Assembly (NCBI RefSeq): GCF_000172155.1
Contig: NZ_ABIZ01000001.1
Span: forward strand, 310,001 to 374,000
Length of the DNA stretch: 64,000 nt
Direction: 5' to 3'
DNA from: Verrucomicrobium spinosum DSM 4136 = JCM 18804
GTDB taxonomy: Bacteria > Verrucomicrobiota > Verrucomicrobiia > Verrucomicrobiales > Verrucomicrobiaceae
Shown in pieces: positions 35,226 to 44,428 of the stretch. The translations under genes and the position numbers were made by a program. Under the pieces are notes generated by a model that worked only from the letters and a program-made list of their open reading frames with translations, was not told where the DNA came from and did not search any database. Positions within the stretch are counted from its first letter, which is position 1. Each line of letters opens with the position of its first letter.

Positions 35226-37868
35226 ATGATCCATCCCCTTCGATTCCGACCCGATCCCGTATTTCGTGCCGGCCTGCTGGCCCTCTCCGCTTTCGCCTTG
35301 TTCGGCTCATTGAAGACTGCCCATGCCCAATGGAGCGGCGCGGCAGGAAATGGCATCTACAATGACGTCAACAACTGGACGGGCGGCTCCATCAACGGGG
35401 CCTTCACGACAGTGGCACCTCCCGCCTCGCTGCTCTTCGATGCGGACATCACCACCAGCATCAACATCCAGATCGACACCGCCGGCGCTGGCACGACCCT
35501 CGCTGGCAGCGGCGGCACGCGTACCATCACGCTCAATGGCAATCTACAGGCCAGCGGCACCGGGGTGGATACCACCATCACGATCGCGAACTCGCTCATT
35601 CTGGATCTGAACGGGGCCACACGCACCTTCGGGAACACCTCGACGACGGGTGTCTGGAACATTGACGCCAAGATCACGGGCAATGCAGGGGTCATCCTGG
35701 GTGGTGGCACCGGGACGGTGAACCTCAACAACACGGCCAATGACTTCACGGGCAACGTGACTTTCAACCGTCGCGGAGGCAATTTCACGTCCATCGCGGA
35801 TGCGGGTGTGGCCAGCGCCCTGGGAGCGGGTTCCTCCATCACGGTCAATGACGGGGTCAGTTTCGGGTCGCTCAACTATACAGGTGGAGCCGCCTCATCG
35901 AATCGCAGTTGGACCTGGAACAATGGCGGCAGCAGCTATGCGTTCAACCAGAATGGCTCAGGTACCCTGACGCTGACCGGAAACTGGAATTTCACGAGCG
36001 GCACTGCCATCACTTTTGGGATCAATGCCAGCACGGCGGATCTGGTGCTGGAAGGAGTGATCAATGGCAATGACAACTTCACCTTCGGAGGCGCAGCCGT
36101 AAAGTCACTCAAAGGGGTGAATACCTTCTCGGGCACCGTCACCCTGAATGCCGGGACGCTTGAGTTCAATTCGGTGGCGGACTCCGGCACGGCAAGCGCC
36201 CTGGGTCAGGGGACCATCATCAACGCTGGCAATGCGGCGGCGGCGGTGACGCTGCGCTATTCTGGCACAGAGGCTGGGGGACACTCCACCAACCGGACCC
36301 TCAATCTCAGTGGCACGGCGGGTTCAGGGGTGACGTTGGAGGCCAACGGCACTGGCGCGCTGAAGTTCACGGCCGACTCCACCGCAACCGGCGCTGGTGC
36401 GAAGACGCTGACACTGGGCGGCACCAGTGCCACTGGCGTGCAGAACGAGTTCCAAGGAGCGATTGTGAATGGTAGCGGCACGACGAGCGTGACCAAGACC
36501 GGGAGCAATGAATGGACGATCTCAGGCACCAACACGTACACGGGGCTGACCACCGTGAGCGGCGGTACCCTGACGGTGAAAGGAGATCAGAGTGCTGCGA
36601 CGGGCGGCTATCTGCTCAATGCAAGCACTGCTTCCGCCTTGGATTTCGCCAGCGGGGCGACCATCAACGCCATTGCGGGCAAGAGCATCTCGGTGGCGAC
36701 GGGTGCCAGCGTCAACCTTACTCTGAGCTCGGCGGCCACTGTGACCAATGCGGGCACATTGAGCCTTGGGCGCGGCGCATTGTTGAATATGACCGCAGGC
36801 ACCTGGGCCCAGAGTGGTGCGCTCAGTGTGACGGGCAACGGCGGCTTCAATGGACGGCTGTCAATCACCGGAGGTGTCTTCACCTACACAGGCTCGAGTG
36901 CTTCGATCGGGTTCGATGGTTCCACGGGATCCCTGGTCGCTGTCTCTGGTACGGGTGAGCTGCGCTTTCAAGGTACGGGTGATGTGGCGGTGGGGCGTGG
37001 GGTGGTGAGTGCCAGCAGCAACGTCGCGGGTGAGATCACCGTGGGGGCGGGCGGCACGGTGGTGACCCAGCAGAAGTTTGTGCAGAACGTAGAGGAAGGG
37101 CGGATCAATCTCTCCGGCGGGACAGTGAAACTCTCCGCGAACCTGGCCGACTTTTCCGACAATCTGGCTCTGGTGCTCAGCACCGCCACGGCCACCAGGT
37201 TCGACACCAATGGATTCACCACTGCCATTGATGATGTCATCTCTGGCACGGGGGTAGGCGGCCTGGACAAGCAGGGAACTGGCAACTTGAAACTCAGCGG
37301 AGGCAACACCTACACAGGTGGCACCAGGGTCTCTGGCGGCATGCTGACGGCCAATCACGTGAATGCCCTGGGATCGGGCGCGGTTACGATCACCTCAGGG
37401 GTCAGTTTGAAGGTGGGAGATGGGGCAGCAGGGCAGCAACTGGTCTTTGGTTCCACCCTGGTGAATGACGGCTCCATCCTCATGGACCTCTTCAGCACCA
37501 GCGGCAGCAGCGGTCTTGATACGGCCTCCTCGGACTATCTCACCTTCAACGGGGCCTTCTCAGGTGATCTGGGGAACATCACACTCACCAACCTTTCTGG
37601 ATCCGAGGCGTTCGCGGTGGGCGCGAAGTTCCACCTGGTGGATTGGTCTGCTGTCACGGCTGGCATCGCAGAGCGCAGTTTTTCATTCAGCTACGACAGC
37701 AGTTTCGCGGGTCTGGGCAGCGCGTACACCTTTGACGAGTCCAGTTTCCTCTCCGGCGGCTACATCACGGTGGCTGCCGTGCCAGAGCCCGGCAAGGCCG
37801 TCCTGCTTCTTCTGGGCGGGCTGGGTATTCTCCGCCGCCGCAGGCTTCAGAAGCAGGGGGCTTGCTGA
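35226..37868 (+). CDS. PEP-CTERM-sorted surface protein with autotransporter-associated beta-strand repeats
   Basis: An 880-residue exported protein. The signal peptide is MIHPLRFRPDPVFRAGLLAL followed by a hydrophobic stretch ending KTAHAQ. The body is a repetitive beta-helix built of 'beta-strand repeat' units such as KSLKGVNTFSGTVTLNAGTL, WTISGTNTYTGLTTVSGGTL and LKLSGGNTYTGGTRVSGGML (G-x-N-T-Y/F-S/T-G-x-T). The C-terminus (VPEPGKAVLLLLGGLGILRR followed by more Arg) is a PEP-CTERM signal: V-P-E-P, a hydrophobic helix, then basic residues. Exosortase would cleave it; no exosortase gene is in the window. It is likely a surface or matrix protein. Base usage is like the neighbours. Confidence 0.92.
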   Translation: MIHPLRFRPDPVFRAGLLALSAFALFGSLKTAHAQWSGAAGNGIYNDVNNWTGGSINGAFTTVAPPASLLFDADITTSINIQIDTAGAGTTLAGSGGTRTITLNGNLQASGTGVDTTITIANSLILDLNGATRTFGNTSTTGVWNIDAKITGNAGVILGGGTGTVNLNNTANDFTGNVTFNRRGGNFTSIADAGVASALGAGSSITVNDGVSFGSLNYTGGAASSNRSWTWNNGGSSYAFNQNGSGTLTLTGNWNFTSGTAITFGINASTADLVLEGVINGNDNFTFGGAAVKSLKGVNTFSGTVTLNAGTLEFNSVADSGTASALGQGTIINAGNAAAAVTLRYSGTEAGGHSTNRTLNLSGTAGSGVTLEANGTGALKFTADSTATGAGAKTLTLGGTSATGVQNEFQGAIVNGSGTTSVTKTGSNEWTISGTNTYTGLTTVSGGTLTVKGDQSAATGGYLLNASTASALDFASGATINAIAGKSISVATGASVNLTLSSAATVTNAGTLSLGRGALLNMTAGTWAQSGALSVTGNGGFNGRLSITGGVFTYTGSSASIGFDGSTGSLVAVSGTGELRFQGTGDVAVGRGVVSASSNVAGEITVGAGGTVVTQQKFVQNVEEGRINLSGGTVKLSANLADFSDNLALVLSTATATRFDTNGFTTAIDDVISGTGVGGLDKQGTGNLKLSGGNTYTGGTRVSGGMLTANHVNALGSGAVTITSGVSLKVGDGAAGQQLVFGSTLVNDGSILMDLFSTSGSSGLDTASSDYLTFNGAFSGDLGNITLTNLSGSEAFAVGAKFHLVDWSAVTAGIAERSFSFSYDSSFAGLGSAYTFDESSFLSGGYITVAAVPEPGKAVLLLLGGLGILRRRRLQKQGAC

Positions 37869-37883
37869 GGCCCCCGGCTGGAG

Positions 37884-40247
37884 TCACTCTCCGGTGGCGG
37901 GCTGTCCAGCCTGGGTGCGGGGTGGCGGTGAGGACGTTGTTTCCTCTGTCTGGCTGGCAGCTGGAGCAGGATCCATCAGGTGTCCGTATCCCAGGCTTTC
38001 CAGTGCCTGTTGCACCTCCGCGGGATCATACGGTGGCTCCTCTGGCGACGGATCCGGCTGGTCCAGCAGGAGGCCTTCCGGTGGTCCGCCCGACGAGGTT
38101 GCGGCGGCGGCACTTTCCGGAGCGGGAGACTCACGCTCCCGGAGGAGGGGACCAGCACTTTCGGGCTCCTGAGGGGCTGACGAATGCGGAGCATCCGTCT
38201 CTAGAAGGCCGAACTCATTCTTCCTGGCATCCGGGGCCCCAGTACCAGAGGCGGAGTCATCGTAGTCCGGCAGCCCTTGATGGGTGGAGATGATGACGGC
38301 CCCCACCGAGGGATTGCCGGTGGTGCCGTGCACGGTGATGGCCACCATGGAACCTTCGAGGTGGCCCTGACCATTCTCACCCTGCACCTGGGCCACCACC
38401 ACCTCGGTATGGCCTGCATCAAGGTAGCCGTAGTGTTCAGGGCCGGCATGGAAACTCCACGTGCCGTCCACGCTGAGCTGGAAGCCGGCGGGGAGCTCGC
38501 CAATGTACGAATACTGGAACAGGCCGGCCGCTGCCTCAGCATGCACTCCCAGTGATCCCTGCACCGTAGAGCCGCCTTCCATGCCGCTCATGACCATGGC
38601 GCTGAGCAGGGGCATGGCACTGGTGCCGTGCAGGGTAATGCTGATCGCCTTGGTGTCGAACGTAGTGCCGTGGTCATCAATGGCAGTCACGGGCACCGTG
38701 ATGATGCGCACCGTGCCTTCACGAACGTCCGCGTAGGATGGGTGCGCGGAATCAAATGACCACGTACCATCCGGGCGCAACGAGAAGCCGGGCACGAGAC
38801 TGGAGGTGCGAAAGGAGAGATGGGCGGGGCTGCCCGGCCCCTGCTGAAGGCGATCATGCAGGACGCAGCCGCCATGAGGAATGCCATGTGCGGAGATGCC
38901 TGAGGCCACAGCCCCGTCTTCCCGGCCATTGATGCCCACCACCAGCTCACGCAGGTCCGACTGGCCATCGGGAGCAAATGCCGTCACCGGGATGGCGTAC
39001 ACCTGGCGTTCACCGGGCAGCAACTGCAGGTAAGCGGCATCATTGGGATCAAGGAGATAACTTCCATCGTCGTTGAGGATGAGTCCGGGCACATCCACCG
39101 TGGTGGAGTACTGAAGTGCGCCCCCGGCCGCTGCACGATCTGCCGGGACGATCTGTCCGGTCACGCGCCGGTCGCCCTCATAGGTGAACACCTGGGTCAC
39201 GGCTCCGATCATGGGGCCTGAAAGGGTGCCCTGCACGGAGATGACCAGATGCTGGGTGGGGCCATGGGCGGCCATGGCGTGCGTGGCCAGCACCGGGATG
39301 CTCAGGATGACTGGAGGATCGCCCGCATTCAGATGTTGATAAGCCACGTGCGTGGCGTCGAGAGACCAAGTGCCGTCGCCGTGAAGGATGAACCCCGCGA
39401 CATGTCCCGTGGTGCGGAAGGTAGGGGCTGTTGACGCGTATTCTGCGGTGACGGGTTCTGGTTCTGGCTCCACCACGGCAGGCGTCTCCTCAGCGGGAGC
39501 TTCCGCCTTATGCGGTGCCGCTGCGGCCGTTTCTTCCATCGCGGGAAAGGCGGGGAGAGGTGCGGTGACGATGGCCGGCACCTCTGGCGTCGCGGCAGAG
39601 GGGGCTTCTACAGTGACGGGGGCAGGTGTCGGGGGGGACTTCTCTACAGCTGGCCCTGCCGGGGCGGGAGGGGGAGAGTCTGCGAATACCGGTGCCGCAC
39701 TCCTCCCAGACAGGGTGGATGGAGGGGCCACCTTTTCCAGAATGAACGGCTTCGGAGGATCCGGAGCCAGGGCAGGGGAGAATTTGGACGGCTCTGTTGA
39801 AACCGGAGGCAGGGGCGGACGCGTGTAGTTGGGGGGTTCCGGAGCCAGGATGGGCGGCTTGAAGCCACGGCGGGAGGTTGTCGGGGCCGGAGCGGATTCC
39901 GCGCTGATGTCGGTAGCAGGTGGTTCTGGGGCACTGGCGGGTGCGGGCGCGTCGTTGGCCTTCGCGGGCACTTCCGGTGCGACGGCTTCGACCACTTCAG
40001 GTTTGGTCTCAGCCGGGGGGGCTTCATTCGTGGCTTTTTCAGGCCCAGGCACAGCCGGAGCGGCAGCTGGCGACAGGGGGATGCTGGGGGGAGTGGGGAC
40101 TGGGTCTGTGGTGCTGTCCGATCCAACGGCTTCAGAAAGAGTAGTGACGGGGGCGGAGCCATGGGCTACGCCTTCATCCAATTTCGCGGGGCTGACCGAG
40201 GGGGCCGGGGCAGGCTTTTGCTTTTTTTTGAATGGCCAGAAGTTCAT
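37884..40247 (-). CDS. Pro/Ala-rich protein with four VCBS/cadherin-like repeats, no visible export signal
   Basis: A 787-residue protein. The N-terminus MNFWPFKKKQKPAPAPSVSP has no signal peptide. Residues about 10-275 are low-complexity, rich in Pro, Ala, Glu. Four repeats of about 100 residues follow at about 277-376, 379-475, 479-575 and 579-650. Each contains V-P/A-G-F-x-L-x-x-D-G-T/S-W/Y-S-F/L and ends with V-I/V-S-V/I-x-G-T, as in VCBS domains (DGTWSFDSAHPSYADVREG in the third). The C-terminal 130 residues are again low-complexity. VCBS domains are normally extracellular adhesion modules. Transport may use a route that leaves no N-terminal signal. It converges on the PEP-CTERM gene 15 bp away. 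Confidence 0.75.
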   Translation of the reverse strand: MNFWPFKKKQKPAPAPSVSPAKLDEGVAHGSAPVTTLSEAVGSDSTTDPVPTPPSIPLSPAAAPAVPGPEKATNEAPPAETKPEVVEAVAPEVPAKANDAPAPASAPEPPATDISAESAPAPTTSRRGFKPPILAPEPPNYTRPPLPPVSTEPSKFSPALAPDPPKPFILEKVAPPSTLSGRSAAPVFADSPPPAPAGPAVEKSPPTPAPVTVEAPSAATPEVPAIVTAPLPAFPAMEETAAAAPHKAEAPAEETPAVVEPEPEPVTAEYASTAPTFRTTGHVAGFILHGDGTWSLDATHVAYQHLNAGDPPVILSIPVLATHAMAAHGPTQHLVISVQGTLSGPMIGAVTQVFTYEGDRRVTGQIVPADRAAAGGALQYSTTVDVPGLILNDDGSYLLDPNDAAYLQLLPGERQVYAIPVTAFAPDGQSDLRELVVGINGREDGAVASGISAHGIPHGGCVLHDRLQQGPGSPAHLSFRTSSLVPGFSLRPDGTWSFDSAHPSYADVREGTVRIITVPVTAIDDHGTTFDTKAISITLHGTSAMPLLSAMVMSGMEGGSTVQGSLGVHAEAAAGLFQYSYIGELPAGFQLSVDGTWSFHAGPEHYGYLDAGHTEVVVAQVQGENGQGHLEGSMVAITVHGTTGNPSVGAVIISTHQGLPDYDDSASGTGAPDARKNEFGLLETDAPHSSAPQEPESAGPLLRERESPAPESAAAATSSGGPPEGLLLDQPDPSPEEPPYDPAEVQQALESLGYGHLMDPAPAASQTEETTSSPPPRTQAGQPATGE

Positions 40248-40347
40248 GTTCGAACTCCCACTCTAAGAGGTACTTACCGGAGGGTGGTATCAATTTCGCA
40301 ACTCGCACTCAATTTTAGATACCTTGTTCAAGAATCTGGAACGTGTT

Positions 40348-41826
40348 TCAAGGTTTGAACTGGAAGGCAAAAACGTCGGCATCCTTCAGCACGAAGCGCA
40401 GACGCACGGGCTTGCCTGCGAGAGAGGAGACGTCGGATGTGGACCTCCAGCGTACTTCTCTCTCGATAGCGTTACCGATGAGTTCATTGTTTTCGGTGAG
40501 CAAAAATTGCGGGACAGGCTGTCCGCTGGCATCTTGCAGCTCAACCTGCACAAACCCTGCAGCGGATGTGCCAAAATTAAGGACGAGCCTGGAGCCTGAG
40601 AAGATGAACGGGCGGGTGATCAACTCACCACCCTCATAGTCCGCGTGCACGGAAGCAAATCCGTCCAACCGCATATTATAGCGGCGCAGATGGGCGGTAG
40701 GCTGGGCATAGTCCTGATTGGCATACACCGACATCTCCTCCGGTCCGGTCTGGACAACGTTCAGGGCTGGATAGCCGGTGCGGGAGACCCACTCAGAAAG
40801 GCGGGTGCCCGGCCGGATGAATCCCTCGCGGAAAGTCTGGTCGTAGGTCTCACCGTCGCGGGAGGTAAGCAGCACGCTGTCGGAGACGTCTTTGGCCGAC
40901 TTGTAGTAGGAGGGCTCCACCTTCAGTCCGGCGGCCTCCTCATCCGTGAGGGCGGCCTTTTTGGGCAGGAAGCGGGCCGCGGTGGCCACATAGAGATGGG
41001 GTGCGCGGAAATAAGGGTGGGTCTGGCTGGTGTAGAGGTGGTGCTCCTGAGCGGGCAGGAACTTCATGGGCACCGGGTCGGACCAGTTTACGAAGTCCTG
41101 GGAGGTGCTCCGGGACATGGAGCGCAGGCCGGTGGGTCTCCACTCCTTATCACTGACCGTGCCCTTCGTGAAAATACGCATGACGCATACGTAGCAGTTC
41201 TCCAGGGGTGACCAGAACGCGACATTCTGGGAGTCGAAAGCCCCCTTCGTCACCACAGGGCGGTTGTAGAGGTTCTTCCAGTGGATGCCGTCCTCCGATG
41301 CGTAGGCGTGAAGACCGCCTGTGGAGGCGTTGTTTCCAATAATCCCACCCAGCGCCTTGAACCTCTCCGCCGCGGGCACTCCCGGCCGCGTGTCCAGAAA
41401 AGGGCTGAAGTTGTGGGTGATGCCGCGGTCCGTGAGAATCACGTTGTTGTCGCGGGAGCCGCCCACTTCATGCAGCCCCAGCTTGGGCTTCACCCACTTC
41501 TGTCCGTCATCGCTCGTGGCATAGCAGGTGACTTCCCGGCTGCCATCGGCTCCGCCCTCCTTGCCCCGGTAGTAGAGGTGGTACTTGCCACCTTCGTGAA
41601 TGACGGTGCAGTAGCCTGCGAACTGCCCCTCCCACGGCTGGTCAAAGCGGAGCACCTCGCCCTCATCATGGGGATGATGAAGTTGAAGGTTCACGCCCTT
41701 CATGGTCTCAACCAGGAAGCGATCCACGAACAACTCGCGACGCGAACCGATGTCCGGCACCGTAGGGGTGGAGGCCAACAGGGAGGATGCCAGACCCAGT
41801 GCGCAGAGGAGGGAGGTGATCTTCAT
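40348..41826 (-). CDS. Exported glycoside-hydrolase-like protein (GH32/GH43-type five-bladed propeller)
   Basis: A 492-residue protein with a signal peptide (MKITSLLCALGLASSLLAST). The mature part begins PDIGSRRELFVDRFLVET and has propeller strands such as AGYCTVIHEGGKYHLYYRG, ATSDDGQKWVKPKLGLHEVG and LHAYASEDGIHWKNLY. The end (SLAGKPVRLRFVLKDADVFA) is shared by many Planctomycetes/Verrucomicrobia proteins annotated as GH32-superfamily. It lies last in a three-gene minus-strand unit with two sialidase-like genes. Exact linkage specificity is unknown. Given the neighbours it probably acts on the same extracellular glycan as they do. Confidence 0.75.
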   Translation of the reverse strand: MKITSLLCALGLASSLLASTPTVPDIGSRRELFVDRFLVETMKGVNLQLHHPHDEGEVLRFDQPWEGQFAGYCTVIHEGGKYHLYYRGKEGGADGSREVTCYATSDDGQKWVKPKLGLHEVGGSRDNNVILTDRGITHNFSPFLDTRPGVPAAERFKALGGIIGNNASTGGLHAYASEDGIHWKNLYNRPVVTKGAFDSQNVAFWSPLENCYVCVMRIFTKGTVSDKEWRPTGLRSMSRSTSQDFVNWSDPVPMKFLPAQEHHLYTSQTHPYFRAPHLYVATAARFLPKKAALTDEEAAGLKVEPSYYKSAKDVSDSVLLTSRDGETYDQTFREGFIRPGTRLSEWVSRTGYPALNVVQTGPEEMSVYANQDYAQPTAHLRRYNMRLDGFASVHADYEGGELITRPFIFSGSRLVLNFGTSAAGFVQVELQDASGQPVPQFLLTENNELIGNAIEREVRWRSTSDVSSLAGKPVRLRFVLKDADVFAFQFKP

Positions 41827-41850
41827 ATGGGAGGGAGGTGTGGGCGCGGG

Positions 41851-43041
41851 CTAGCCTTGCAGAGTCCACTTGGCCTGACGCAGGACCGCCTTCTTGGGTT
41901 CTTTCATCGACTCGTACCAGACCGAGAGGAAAGAGCCGTCGCCAAGCTCCACGGTGCTCGGGTAGCCGAGGTCACCGCCGATGCCGTCTTCGGAGAGGAT
42001 GCTGGCTTCACCCCAGGTCTTGCCATTGTCCTTGCTCACGCGCACCTGGTTTCCGAAGGGTTTGCGGCGGTGGCCGTAGGTCATGAGGAGTCGGCCATCG
42101 CGCAGTTTCAACAGATGGGATGGCAGCCCCCAGACGCCGATGGAGTGAGGCGTGCTCCAGGTCTTGCCTCCATCACTGGACTCCGTCTGCAACGTTTCGC
42201 CTGCGTGTTGTTTGTTGTGGTTGCGGATCTGCACGATGATTGTGCCATCCGCTGCCTCGATCGCATGCAGTTCGTGGTAGCCATTGGGCACAGCATCACC
42301 TTCGCGGGCGGGAATCTCGGAGAGCCACTGCCAGGTCAGTCCATCGTCTTTCGACTCGCAGATGCCGATCTTCTTGTCCTCAGACCAGAGCTGCTTGCCG
42401 GCGTAGAGCAGACGCCCGTCTTTGAGCTGGGTGGGGCCGTGGGGGCTGTTCACGATGGTCTTGATGGGCGTGGACCAGGTGATGCCACCATCGATGGAGC
42501 GCAGACACCACTCGCCCAGGCCCGCCTTGCGTTGCTCCGGCGTGAGTTGATCGCGGGTGGCCTTCCAGAGGGTCAGCTTTTCCGCAGGCCAGTTCCCGGC
42601 CTTCTCCGCCTTGGCCAGGCTTGGTTCGTACGCCAGCGAGGTGAAGGTGGTGACAACGAGCGTGCCCTTGGCGGTCTCCAGCACACCGGCATCGCGGTCA
42701 TCGATGGCTCCGTCCAGCAGCACCCGGGCCCGGGTCCAGGTTGCGCCCTCGTCCTTGGAGGACATGGCGACCACCTGGCCGAAGGGGCAGACGTGCTCCT
42801 CGCGTCCGCCAGACCATACCACCCAGAGCTCCCCGTTGGCGCGGCGTCCCACGGTCGGCCAGCCGTGATAGAACTCGGGCTGTTGGGAAATAACCTTGGT
42901 TTCGGTGATGGTGATGCCGCCGGCGGTGGCGGGGGCTGGTTTCGCCGGATCCTCCGCTTTCAGGAAAGTACTGGCGGAAAGACCAGCCGTGGTGGCCAGG
43001 AAGTGGCGGCGGGAGAAGGAGGGCATCGGGGTCGGGTTCAT
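41851..43041 (-). CDS. Sialidase-like (BNR/Asp-box) protein, Tat-exported
   Basis: A 396-residue protein. The leader MPSFSRRHFLATTAGLSAST contains R-R-x-F-L (Tat). The six-bladed propeller shows at least five Asp boxes (S-x-D-x-G-x-T/S-W): SSKDEGATW, SIDGGITWS, SKDDGLTW, SSDGGKTWS and SKDNGKTWG. The family contains true sialidases, but also other exo-glycosidases and non-catalytic forms. A sialidase-like arginine is present in the N-terminal blade (TVGRRANGEL), though I cannot confirm the full Arg triad. Start 43041 or 43026. It lies 24 bp before the GH32-like gene and 26 bp after the next sialidase-like gene. Confidence 0.82.
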   Translation of the reverse strand: MNPTPMPSFSRRHFLATTAGLSASTFLKAEDPAKPAPATAGGITITETKVISQQPEFYHGWPTVGRRANGELWVVWSGGREEHVCPFGQVVAMSSKDEGATWTRARVLLDGAIDDRDAGVLETAKGTLVVTTFTSLAYEPSLAKAEKAGNWPAEKLTLWKATRDQLTPEQRKAGLGEWCLRSIDGGITWSTPIKTIVNSPHGPTQLKDGRLLYAGKQLWSEDKKIGICESKDDGLTWQWLSEIPAREGDAVPNGYHELHAIEAADGTIIVQIRNHNKQHAGETLQTESSDGGKTWSTPHSIGVWGLPSHLLKLRDGRLLMTYGHRRKPFGNQVRVSKDNGKTWGEASILSEDGIGGDLGYPSTVELGDGSFLSVWYESMKEPKKAVLRQAKWTLQG

Positions 43042-43067
43042 CAGGTGAAAGGGGGATGAAGGAGGAA

Positions 43068-44225
43068 TCAGGGTTGATGGAGCCAGTCCATCGTGATGCG
43101 ACGGATGCGCAGGCGGTTCAGGCCGCCCACCGTCTTGTCACCCGCGCAGTAGCCGAGCAGGACGGCATCCTTGGTGAAATGGATCGCATTGTAGCAGTAC
43201 CAGCCATCGGGGTTGTCCTCCAACAGCTTCACTTTGGGCCAGGTCTTGCCCCCGTCGGAGGACACCGCAGCCACCAGCGGGGTGCGTTTTCCCTGCGGAA
43301 AAGGGAAGCCTCCGGAGTGGTCGTTGAAGATGGCGAGGAGGTGCGTGGTGCCCGGCAGGGTCTTGATGCTGGCCGGGGAGGTGGGGGACTTCAGGGCGGT
43401 AGGTTCGGGTGCGGTCCAGTTCGTTCCTCCATCCTTGGAGGTGAAGCCGTATTGCGCGCCCTGGTCCGTGCGGCTCCAGGAGAACAGGCTGCCATCCGCC
43501 AGCTCCACCACGCCGGGCTCCTGCAACCCGCTGCCGCTGCGCACCGGGATCGCCCACCAGGTGGCGGCTTCGTGCCAGGAGGCACCTTCGTCATCGGAAT
43601 ACAGCCACATCGTGATGGCCCGGGCGTCGAATGACTTGGATGAATGGGGATCGGAGTTGCGGGACCGGTGAAACGCGAGCGGCGCGATGAGGCGGCCTGC
43701 CTTGGTCTGGATGACACGGTCATTGTTGAGCACGAAGTACCCCGGAGCCTCCAGGATGTTCCTCGGGGAGGACCAGGTCGCTCCGTCATCCGAGGACAAG
43801 CACATTTGCGGGCGGCAGTCCTGCCAGCTGTTTTTCAGGCAGTAGAAGAAGGCGAGCTTGCCGCTGGCCAGGCGCAGCAGGCTCACGCTCATGATGTTCT
43901 TGCCGGCGTTGTTCTCCACAATGGTCACGGGCTGGCTCCAGGTGCGCCCGTCGTCGTCGGAGTGAATGCCCACGATGCGGGCAGGGCTTTCATCGGCAGC
44001 GCCCCCGTAGAACTGGGTGTAGTAGAAGATGATGCGGCCGGAGGCCAGCGTGGCAAAGGAACCCTCGGAATGCCGCGGCAGTTCTTTGGTGGGTTCGATA
44101 TCGCGCACCACCACGTTTTCCGCCGCGCTCATGGCGGGACTTGCCAGGGTGGCGGCAGTGAGGATCACTGCCAGGAGCGAGGACAGACCGGTGCGAAGAG
44201 GATGAGCAAGGGGACGTTCAAGCAT
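43068..44225 (-). CDS. Sialidase-like (BNR/Asp-box) protein, Sec-exported
   Basis: A 385-residue protein with a Sec signal (LSSLLAVILTAATLASPAMS followed by A). Asp boxes are HSDDDGRTWS, SSDDGATWSS, SDDEGASW, SKDGGTNWT and SSDGGKTWP. It is the first gene of the minus-strand unit that continues into the second sialidase-like and the GH32-like genes. The promoter region, shared with the divergent Gfo/Idh gene, holds the 21-bp palindrome at 44358-44378. This ties these extracellular enzymes to the regulator encoded at 55441. The two sialidase-like proteins are not close copies of each other. Confidence 0.82.
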   Translation of the reverse strand: MLERPLAHPLRTGLSSLLAVILTAATLASPAMSAAENVVVRDIEPTKELPRHSEGSFATLASGRIIFYYTQFYGGAADESPARIVGIHSDDDGRTWSQPVTIVENNAGKNIMSVSLLRLASGKLAFFYCLKNSWQDCRPQMCLSSDDGATWSSPRNILEAPGYFVLNNDRVIQTKAGRLIAPLAFHRSRNSDPHSSKSFDARAITMWLYSDDEGASWHEAATWWAIPVRSGSGLQEPGVVELADGSLFSWSRTDQGAQYGFTSKDGGTNWTAPEPTALKSPTSPASIKTLPGTTHLLAIFNDHSGGFPFPQGKRTPLVAAVSSDGGKTWPKVKLLEDNPDGWYCYNAIHFTKDAVLLGYCAGDKTVGGLNRLRIRRITMDWLHQP

Positions 44226-44357
44226 GAGACTTGAGGGCGAATGGAGTGGAGTGGAAGCGCGGGAGGTTCTGGCTCAGGGCACTCCGGCCGCAGAAGGAGC
44301 GCGGCGAGGACTACGGGCAGTAGGCAACGGGTTTGTCGGCCTCACCATCACATCATC

Positions 44358-44378
44358 CTGGTCACTTCGCCTGACCAG
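44358..44378. promoter_or_regulatory. 21-bp palindromic operator, copy 1
   Basis: The arms CTGGTCA and TGACCAG flank the 7-nt spacer CTTCGCC. The palindrome is perfect over 7+7 bp and lies 50 bp upstream of the Gfo/Idh start and 132 bp upstream of the divergent sialidase-like start. The same sequence with a single spacer difference occurs at 55420-55440 beside the GntR-LacI regulator gene. Confidence 0.85.
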
Positions 44379-44428
44379 GGGAATCCTCTTTACCCCTATC
44401 TGCCCCGGGCATTGAGTGGTCGCCTCAC

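Noticed and set aside
35357-35875. Minus-strand open frame within the PEP-CTERM gene
   Set aside because: It mirrors the repetitive beta-strand coding sequence and gives a Val/Pro/Leu-rich shadow without any start context.
41281-43059. Long plus-strand open frame opposite the sialidase-like genes
   Set aside because: Antisense shadow of two genes with good signals and Asp boxes; no coherent protein features.
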